Assembly (NCBI GenBank): GCA_019055375.1
Contig: JAHQIW010003819.1
Location: 1-64,000, forward strand
Length of the DNA stretch: 64,000 nt
From: Parelaphostrongylus tenuis
Taxonomy: Eukaryota > Nematoda > Chromadorea > Rhabditida > Metastrongylidae
Reading direction: 5' to 3'
Shown here: positions 55,909-64,000 of the stretch, in pieces
Layout: each line of letters opens with the position of its first letter
Position numbering within the stretch: the first letter of the stretch is position 1
The notes under the pieces: model-generated
The model's input: only the letters and a program-made list of their open reading frames with translations
Databases searched by the model: none
Told to the model about the DNA's origin: nothing
Program-made: the position numbers and the translations under genes

Positions 55909-56373
55909 GTGAGTGGGATTGTTGTTGCAGATAGTGACGACTGCTTTCCGTTTTGGAACCACGCAGATGGGTGCCCTCGTTATACATCACGTAACTCTCA
56001 TTTTATAAACAACGCTTTCAAGAACTCTATGCTTTGCGGGTGCAGCAACGATGACTAGCGTAGAGACGGTACAGAACTGAGTGCACTATCACTTTGCAAT
56101 AGATGAAAGCGTAAAGGTGCCTCTCAATAACTGAACAGCGACAGCAATGGACTACCGCCAATCAGCGAATATTGCGTGAGGGTTCCATGCTGGCCAATGT
56201 AGAAACTTGTAATTGTCGAAAGATGGCAATAATAGACACGGTGGATGGTCACTCGGATTCTACGACTGTCTTCGACACTTTCATAAGTTCGCATCTTTCC
56301 ATACGATTTATTTTCGGTTATAAGGGGAAATGACAATTCGACAGCATTTGCTGGACAGAGACTTTTCACAGGC

Positions 56374-57385
56374 GTGTTAGTAACCATTCGAAAACTTAAA
56401 TCCCTGGCTAGAGTCATAACGCTCTGAAGTCCAGAATAAAATTACGTTCCACGCGATTCCAATGCAAAGCCTATTTTTTTTGAAAAGACCGTTGCTCTAT
56501 AGTGCAGCAAGGAAAGTACGATTGAACTCGCATGGGCGAGAAAATGATCTTTGGCCAATTCACGGGTCACTGGGTGAGGCCACAAGGTGGACTGGCACAA
56601 TGACCGATCGATCTTCGAGGATACGAACGTGTAGAGAAAATTTCATGTAAGCGAATGTCTTCGAGCCGCTGCTGGAAGCAGCCAGGACGTTCTGGCGATC
56701 ATAATGATAATTGCTTTATCCGTATTCACGGCAAAATATAGGTATTTATGGTATTTTTGTAGAACAATCATGCTTTTTATCTGTAGTTTCTTTTTTCAAA
56801 GCGGCAAAACATTTCTAATTGAATAACAAATATTGCACTTTCATGAGATCGGTCGAAAATCGATTGATTATCGCGTCAGCCCACCGTGTCGCCTCACCCA
56901 GCGGGCCATGAATTGGCCAAAGATCACTTGTTCGAGCATGCGAATTCAGTTGTACTTTCCTTGCTGCACTGTTGAGAAACGGTCTTTCCAGAAAATAAGC
57001 ACTGCATTGGAATCACGTGAAACATAATAATATTTTGAACTTCACAGTGCTACAAAAGGATCTTTTCGAAGACCGCCCACCTATTGCTCCAGCCAGAGAT
57101 TTAAGTTTTCGAATGATTACTAATATACCTAGAAGAGTTTCTGTTCAGTAAATGAGGTTGAATTTTCATTTCCTCTTGGGACCGAAACAAACCGTATAGA
57201 AAGACGCGAACCTATAAAAGTAATGCGAACAACCATAGAATGTGAGTGACTATCCGTGAATTGCTCAAACCACTTGCTCGCGCATGCAAAATTTACCTTA
57301 ATGTCCTTACAGCACTGTAGTCAGACAGTCTCTACAGAAAATAAGCACTGCGCTGGAATCACTGAAACTTACGCTCTCGGATGAT
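56374..57385. repeat. Cluster of repeat B copies, right arm
   Basis: Mirror of 50,820-51,835 with the same nested foldback arrangement. Confidence 0.7.
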
Positions 57386-57584
57386 ATACTAATATTCAAG
57401 AAAAAGAGCTCTGCTCGGTGAGAAATATGCGCGTGAAAAGCATAATTTTATGGCCTCAAATAATATGTGTAAGAGCAGTCATTAGAGATATGATATGGAA
57501 TGATTTTCTCACGCTGTATCATTTCTATGGACCCAATATATGCATACTGATCGAATGTATACGAAGGAGAGCCTCGATGGCTGC

Positions 57585-57585
57585 A

Positions 57586-57628
<43 letters not shown>

Positions 57629-57645
57629 TATATATATACATAAAC
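57585..57645. repeat. AT microsatellite, right arm (shorter allele)
   Basis: Mirror of 50,560-50,625, 6 bp shorter. Confidence 0.9.
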
Positions 57646-58041
57646 CGGTAGATGTATAACATATGTTTTTTCAATAATTACGTATGTTGGATTTGCAATG
57701 GAACTCAATGAACAGCTCTGTAAGGACGCTGCCCACGTTCTTCACAAGCTTTTCAGAAATACCATCGCTTCAACAAAACCCTCAGCCAGATGATATTGCT
57801 GTTTTTCATCTGTATTGTCTTCATTGCCCAAGTTTCTTACTTGATGATCAGTTTATCTGATGAGCACATGATCGTCTTATATTTATGAATCATTTATTTG
57901 CCACTCATTTGACACAGTGGAACATCAGTGTTAGTATTTTTGTGATTACGGCTTCCAGGGTTTTCGTATATTGAAATTTCTAAAACGCAGTTATATTAGT
58001 TTGGATATTAAACATCTGATGTGTAAAAATCGGAGATGTTC

Positions 58042-61000
58042 TCACTTTTTCCCATCCCGTGCTGAACTGTTCCTGCTTGCGTAATCATTAGTCAACTTTT
58101 CAGACTTTTCAGTTCGCGTAGTGCCCTGACTGGTGGTCGCTGCGGAGGTGAGGCTTGCTGGCATTGTGCTAGCACTGGTTGATGTCAAAGTACAGGTAGT
58201 GGTTAATGTCCCAAGATTGCCAGTTGAGCCAAGGGTTCGCGTTCCTGACCTTTCGGTAATTCTGAATGTGGAACCACCACTCTGGCCAGTATGTGATGAG
58301 AAAGAACTTCTTGAACCTTGAGATACTTGGTTGGAGGACGATTTACTTGCTTCATTTCTCATTATCGAACTAGCTGAGATGTGGTTTTTATTTACTGGAA
58401 CATCCATAGAGAGGCTACTGAAAGAGAATTCCTCTCTCTTTTCTGCTAGTTGCTGAGTTTTTCCGGAAGGCAGTCGTTGCTGGTCTTCCTCCAAAGTGCT
58501 CTTCTGTGCTGGCATTCGCCTAGAGCTCTTATTCGATTTACCAGGCTGTTGCATCTTATCTAATTGTTTAACCCACGAATAACTAATTCTGCCACGTTGT
58601 CGTGGCGGTATCGGATTATGACCTTCGGTGGGTGGGTCTTTGAGCGTATATCGCTTTTGTTTGGATGTTTTACCGCGCCCCACTGCATGCATTGCGTTGA
58701 TGCAGTCATAGCAGTCGCATGAATCCTGAAATGGGTTATTATAGCAGTTCTTCAAACATTTATAGATATAGGACGTACAACGTACTTTTTCTAGTAAAAC
58801 TGCTCAACGTCCATTTTTATGATCGAGCAATATTCTTAGTCTATGTTTTTTTACTATCTTGCTTTTCTACCTCAACGCCTCTTGCGACGAAGTGGTGAAT
58901 GGTACCCTGCTGCACACACGCCGTCGATGACGCTGTTTTGCGCCAAATACATTAAGCTTTCCGCCTATCCGGTGTCGCCGTATCAGTACTTTGTCTATCT
59001 GAGAACAGCAGTAGAGCCAAGACACATCGGTAAGTTACCGCTAGTCATTGTAAGTGCCAAATATGCAATCAAATCACCTCAAGCAATACAGTACCGTAAT
59101 GCATGGTGCCTTTTTCAGGGATCGGTGGACGCAGAGAGCTTTAGAGGTTAACCATAGCGATCACTTTGATATCCTGCTATCATTAGTCCAAGGTTTGCTA
59201 CTTGCTTGAGTTATTTTTTGACGTTTATGAGGTACTTACTTCCGCTTCTCTAATGGATCGTTGAATTTGGCAATTTGTGCATTCACATACCTGTAACGGA
59301 AAGATGCATTAGTCCGAAGCAATTCAAAAATTTGCAGAAAATTCTTACATGTCACAGAAAAATGTGCAATGAAGCTAGTTGAATCGCCAGCCTATGTGGC
59401 TATTTATTTCTTCAAAGCATATCAACTAAAATGCGTCGCTGTCACCTTCCATAGCAATCAGGCAAAAGAACTTGTCTACTCACATAATCCAATAAAAAAT
59501 CCGACAAGCTAATTGATGTTGCAATCGCGAAATATCAATGTCAACTTATTGATTGATTAATACAGCTGCGCGTCGCAGAGGTCGACAAAATACCATGAAA
59601 TAGTCGCAAAATAAAATATGAAAGTTTATAGTAGGTGCAATGCTTACTGGGTTGTAGTCACGATCAGGATCATAATCCACGGATGGATCAGATTTTCTTT
59701 CAGTTGATGAACCAGCCTTAGAAAACATGCTGCCATTTGTCGCATTCGGGGATGTTGTAGAATGAAGATCTTGCGGTCTGGGCGCTAAAGACTGTTCTGA
59801 GACGGCGACGCTAATAGTCCCTCGTTCCTCACTAAATAGCACAACTATACCTCTTTCCTGTAAATTTTGATGAGGGCTGCACGGCAGATGTTCGATATTG
59901 AAGTCGGTGTGCAGTGATTCCGATGGAGTTGCCTGTTGCAATGTTGACCTGGTTGTCGGCTTTCGTGAGTCTAAAATGGCTATAATATAGATTTCTGAAG
60001 ATAAGACCATCACTTATTACTGCTGAACAGCAGCATTGACATTTGATAAAGAAAATGACATAGATGTACGACTAGGCTATGTAGTCGTATCTGATTTATG
60101 AAATCGGTGATGATTTTAGCCAGCAGTGCATGCATGCGCTCCCTAGAAGACGGTACGAGCAGATATTGAGCTCTGGCCTTACTTTCTTTTTGCTTTACAG
60201 CTGATCTATATGGGTTTGCTTTTTTGCATGACTGACCATCGGCAGTGAACATTTCGTTTGGCGAATTGAAAGTGTTGCAAGTTCTTAACACAAGTAGTGA
60301 ATTTTGTATCACATAGAGTTTAGTTAAAATTTTTCATTTACAATTCATAGTGAAATATACGAGTGTTACATTGGAAACTACGCTCATGAGGATTTTCTCC
60401 AACGCATTTCTATCTAAATACAACTCACAAAATTTCTGTGACGACTCTTTCTTGGGCTGATCTTTAAGACGTTTAAGACGCTCTTCGTATCCAAGACATT
60501 CATCACAGTTGCACTTTTTCTAGAATTCTGTTCAATTTAGTGGTAAAAAAAATGTGTGTGCATGATTTTTTTTTCTTGGCAAACAACAGGAAATCGAAAA
60601 CAACAGCGCTCTAGATTTGCCCTTTTGTCATATCCTGTTCTCTTGCATGTAATGTTATAATGACGTCACAGAAGATTCTATATTCAGAGTAAACGCACCA
60701 GAGCCATCGATTCAAACATAGGAGTATATTCTCCTTCCTAAAGAAACCTTTGATTTAATTCGTAGGGATCTCTCATAGAGCTTTTTTTCATATTAGCATA
60801 GTGAGTTTGTATGTATGCTACGACACTATTTCCACATAAGAATGAGAAGTGCCAATAGACAATATAGTCGAAAATGCGGCCTCACCTGTGCTGTACTACG
60901 ACCAGATTCCTTTGGTGTGTAATACGGCGTCTGAAACGATTATCGCAGGTCAAGCTGAGAATACTACTGCATCAGGAAAGCTGTGTCAGCATCTCGAGAT

Positions 61001-64000
61001 TACAATTGCAGTGTGAAAATTTGTGCCACTTTAAGATTTTTCCATATATGAAGCACTTTAACCCTTTGCAGCGATAAGTTGATTATCTTGCTCAGTTGCT
61101 TGCGCACATCGTGAGACTCGTTTCATATGAAGGATATTCATAACATGTTTATCTAACAAAACAAGGTTTTTGAATAATCTATACTTTCACACAATGATTT
61201 GCCGCCTCATCTTGAATAAGGTGATACCTCTGGTTTTTGAACGGCAATCAACAGCTATATGTTCATCAACCAAAACAGCCTCTTAGATCAAGAGTGAATC
61301 GAAAATTCAATCTATAGGAATGGACAGAAGTGGTAAAGAAGAAGCAGCAGAGTCATCAGATGGTAGGTGATAACAGCCCTAAGTCACATTTCAGCTCTCC
61401 TCCCCTCGAGAGAATTCGTGTTTCACCAGTAAGTTACTAGTTAGGCTAAGTTGTACTGTGGCTTGGTTAATTAATCGTGAATTGTGTAGATAGATTTCAG
61501 CTACTCAAGTATATAAGTGTACTACTGACATTTTCCTACAGTATCCGTTTTTCAATGTGGACTTATTGCATTGCTTACCTCTGACCTTTCACCTTTTCGT
61601 CTTATAGGTATCTGGCGTTTAGTGCTTCTGGACCTTCTTGAAGAGCTGAAGTGACTCCAATTAATAATCATTAGCACTTTGTATGTTCTTGCTAAACACT
61701 AATAAACGGCTTAGAAATGGTATTTTAAGAGCTAATGTAGAACAGCAGAGTGATTTTTTTGCGACCGTGGTGTTTCTCTATAGAAATGCTCAATTGTTGG
61801 ACGATAGTTTTGTTTGAGTGCAATTAACATAGGGGATATCAAGGAGAAAATTATTAATTTTTTGTAATTGAATTTTGTGCTAATAATTATTGATTCATTA
61901 ATTATATAAGCTATGCCAATGAGGATAAATAAATAAAATGGGTGATGATGCAAGAAGGAAATCTACCAAAAATATTTGAAAAATTTAAAGGCCGATTATC
62001 ATTTGATGCAAGCATAAATAACCTAAATCTTGAAAAATTATCAAGTTAGTGCGTTATTTTCGAAATGCTTTGTACGCCTAACGTCACTGCTTCTTCGCCT
62101 TCTCGAATGTCACGAATGAGCTCATTGTGGTTCGTTTTCATGAATACTACGCGACAACTCAGAATATTCGTGCAATAATCTATAAACAAAAGAAACAAAT
62201 ACCATTTTATTAATAAATTTTTTCAGCTGTCTGAGAGGGATTTACCTCTTGCTTATTTGAATGACACTTGATAAACTACTAGCCACGAAATCTTGTGATC
62301 ACATTTTTCTTTTTCTATAGTTCCGTAACTGAGTTGAGTTAAATCTTATTATTTCTGTACTGGAAAAAATATCACGAAATCTCATACCCGCACTAATTTA
62401 TTTCTTGCTGAAAATAAAGGCTTACTAGATTTTTTTTTAAAAACTGAATCTAGTGAAATGTGGCATCAACTGAATATAAATAAAAAATTAGTTTTGTAAA
62501 AGTTCATATATTACACTATTTTATATCTTGTAACTTCCAAATAAATATCAAAGTTAGTCAAGGATTTGATTGCCCCCACCTTTTATCACAATTGCAAGCA
62601 CAATGCGTAGGTTTCCGATTTTTCCGTGGTATCGATTTCCCTCTGGAAGCGGCCCTGTTACCCTTAGAATGATAGCTCTTACATCGATGACGTCTAGAAT
62701 GACGCTGTCTACGTGGCTGAGCTTTCGTCTTGGATCCTTTTCTTCTTTTTGAAGCCGTGTAAACTGGTTTGGGTTCGATATCACGCACGCTTGTTTCGTG
62801 AGGTTTAGTAGTGCGCGTATCGTCAGATTTTGGAGTGTGCTCGCTTGTAAACAACGCCCTTCTGACTCGATCCGACTGATTTTCAGCATGTGCTTGTTCA
62901 TGAGCTCGTTCGGTAGAATCTCCTAATTCAGGTTGGACTTCTGACTGTCGAGCTTCATCGGTTTTTACACCAACTGTCACTTTTTTTGGCCTATAATTTG
63001 GCATTTGTTTTGTAGTAAAATGTGTTGCTGATTGATAAAACTTCCAATGAAATGACTTTTAAATGTTAAGCCTTACCGTGTAATCGATTCTGATGCGCTT
63101 AGGCATGCAGTTTTTTGCCAAAGTCTTTGCATTTTGTTTTGATCTATAAACAAGTGTTATACCAAAAAATGCTTTTTCACGCTTATGATGAAGAAGTGAT
63201 ATAATTTCTAAAAGTCTAGCGATGATCACTGATAGTGCTGTCATAAACATACTTTTCATTTTGATTGATTTCAGTTCTGAGGATGGTGGGAAAGTTATAA
63301 GTTTCTATATTCCTTCAGTGCTTGGTGTTAAGCAGACATGGATTGGCTCTCTTAGTGAATATTTGTGCAAGCTCAATAACGCCATCATCTTAGCTTATTT
63401 ACTATTGATCCGTGACGTTTTTCTTCGAAAACTTTGACTTTATGCTAGAACTTCCAAGGTCATTCGCATAGGAAATCGCTAACCTTCGCAATTCGAAGAG
63501 AGGTTTTGCTCCGAGTGTTTATTCTCTTGTAAATTGATTGTGGCCTCTGGCCTTAGTCAATATCAAAGTGATCTTTCGAATGGATGTCGTATGAACTCAT
63601 GTTATAATCCCCAGCAATATATTATGAGCTTTTCATGGAGTCTGTTATGACACTTTTGGCTCTAGACGTACGATTCGGCTTTCTGGCCTCATCAGTAGCA
63701 CGGTTCTTTTCAGTCCAGCCAATCCCCTGTAAACGAATGTACCCCTATATATAAAAGAGTCGACGCCGAATTAGTTATATTGCCTGTAAAGTGATAAAGG
63801 TCACTCTATACTGCAGCGATAACAAATTATTGCCACGTCAAGTGATAAGGTAGCTTGGCATTGCAGTGGTTGATAGTCGATTGCTCATGGCTGGTTAATT
63901 TAATGATACCTTTATATTGGGCGGTTTGTTCGTCGAAATAATCGTTAATCACTGCTATAATCTATAAAGTAATAACTCACTGCTCTAGATTTTCATTAGA
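58042..64000 (-). CDS. Multi-exon gene for a basic Cys-x-Cys-x2-Cys protein, right-arm copy (5' end outside window)
   Basis: Mirror of 43710-50161. Exons on the minus strand: 63981-64000 (part of exon 2), 63253-63276, 63077-63143, 62580-62990, 61579-61645, 60886-60930, 60429-60519, 59648-59970, 59240-59290, 58042-58725. Exon 1 lies beyond the window. Exon 4 has one extra A in a homopolymer (6 versus 5). This shifts the frame, so the exon reads AKNCMPKRIRIDYT and, joined to the next exon, soon meets a stop. The left copy keeps frame. If the extra base is real, this copy is disrupted near residue 65; if it is a sequencing error, both copies are intact. The last seven exons look identical to the left copy. 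Confidence 0.55.
58868..59150 (+). mobile_element. SINE-like element in intron, right arm
   Basis: Mirror copy of 49,055-49,335. Confidence 0.55.
63560..63830 (+). mobile_element. Fragment of the 3.6-4.0 kb MITE-like family, right arm
   Basis: Mirror copy of 44,375-44,640. Confidence 0.5.

Larger units (their letters stand above)
51836..56373. other. Spacer of the large inverted repeat
   Basis: About 4.5 kb present once. It contains two mariner relics on the minus strand, one exon-like block at 55,746-55,908 and, at 56,124-56,373, the continuation of a repeat B copy that the left side lacks. 51,900-52,790 and 54,300-55,700 have no recognised features. Confidence 0.7.
56374..64000 (-). repeat. 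Right arm of large inverted repeat (continues past the window)
   Basis: Reverse complement of 44,204-51,835, described there. The match is unbroken to the last base of the window, so the full arm is longer than seen. Confidence 0.95.

Noticed and set aside
1..64000. CRISPR arrays, bacterial operons, rRNA genes
   Set aside because: No short regular direct repeats with unique spacers, no ribosome-binding-site-spaced genes and no rRNA words; the tandem repeats have long, diverged, gap-free units.

Overview
The window looks like nuclear DNA from a nematode, most likely a strongylid (hookworm-type, clade V). Introns have short GT donors and TTTCAG-like acceptors, the DNA is AT-rich, coding density is very low, and the transposons (an RTE-type LINE, Penelope-like RT, mariner relics, tRNA-derived SINEs, foldback elements) resemble those of strongylid genomes. 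There are no bacterial operons, no CRISPR array and no rRNA. Most short ORFs here are chance.

Layout. 1-2130 is a degenerate 178-180 bp tandem repeat interrupted by a foldback element. 2.1-13.5 kb is repeat-rich DNA with a LINE relic, two mariner-type relics, a SINE and foldback copies. 13.5-20 kb holds two copies of a large dispersed repeat around a broken Skp1-like gene, followed by a Penelope-like RT relic. 20-35 kb is mostly unrecognised DNA with SINEs, a truncated RTE copy, a second copy of the tandem repeat family and small inverted-repeat elements. 35,227-38,561 is a near full-length RTE LINE (minus strand) with a 14-bp target-site duplication. 40.4-43.0 kb is a local tandem duplication.

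The most striking structure is at the right: about 44,204-51,835 is repeated in inverted orientation at 56,374-64,000 around a roughly 4.5 kb unique spacer. I found only three 1-bp homopolymer length differences and one 6-bp microsatellite difference between the arms. Each arm carries the same multi-exon gene, reconstructed here from phase-compatible splice sites. The predicted protein is basic and Ser/Thr-rich, of about 632 residues, with Cys-x-Cys-x2-Cys clusters spread over several exons. I do not recognise its family.

The second notable signal is a family of foldback elements carrying hammerhead ribozyme motifs. Two plus-strand copies and several minus-strand copies keep the CUGANGA core, a 4-bp stem II with GNNA-type loop, GAAA, a 3-bp stem III and a matching stem I. 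One lies next to the Penelope-like RT relic, which fits the known link between short-stem-III hammerheads and Penelope-like elements.
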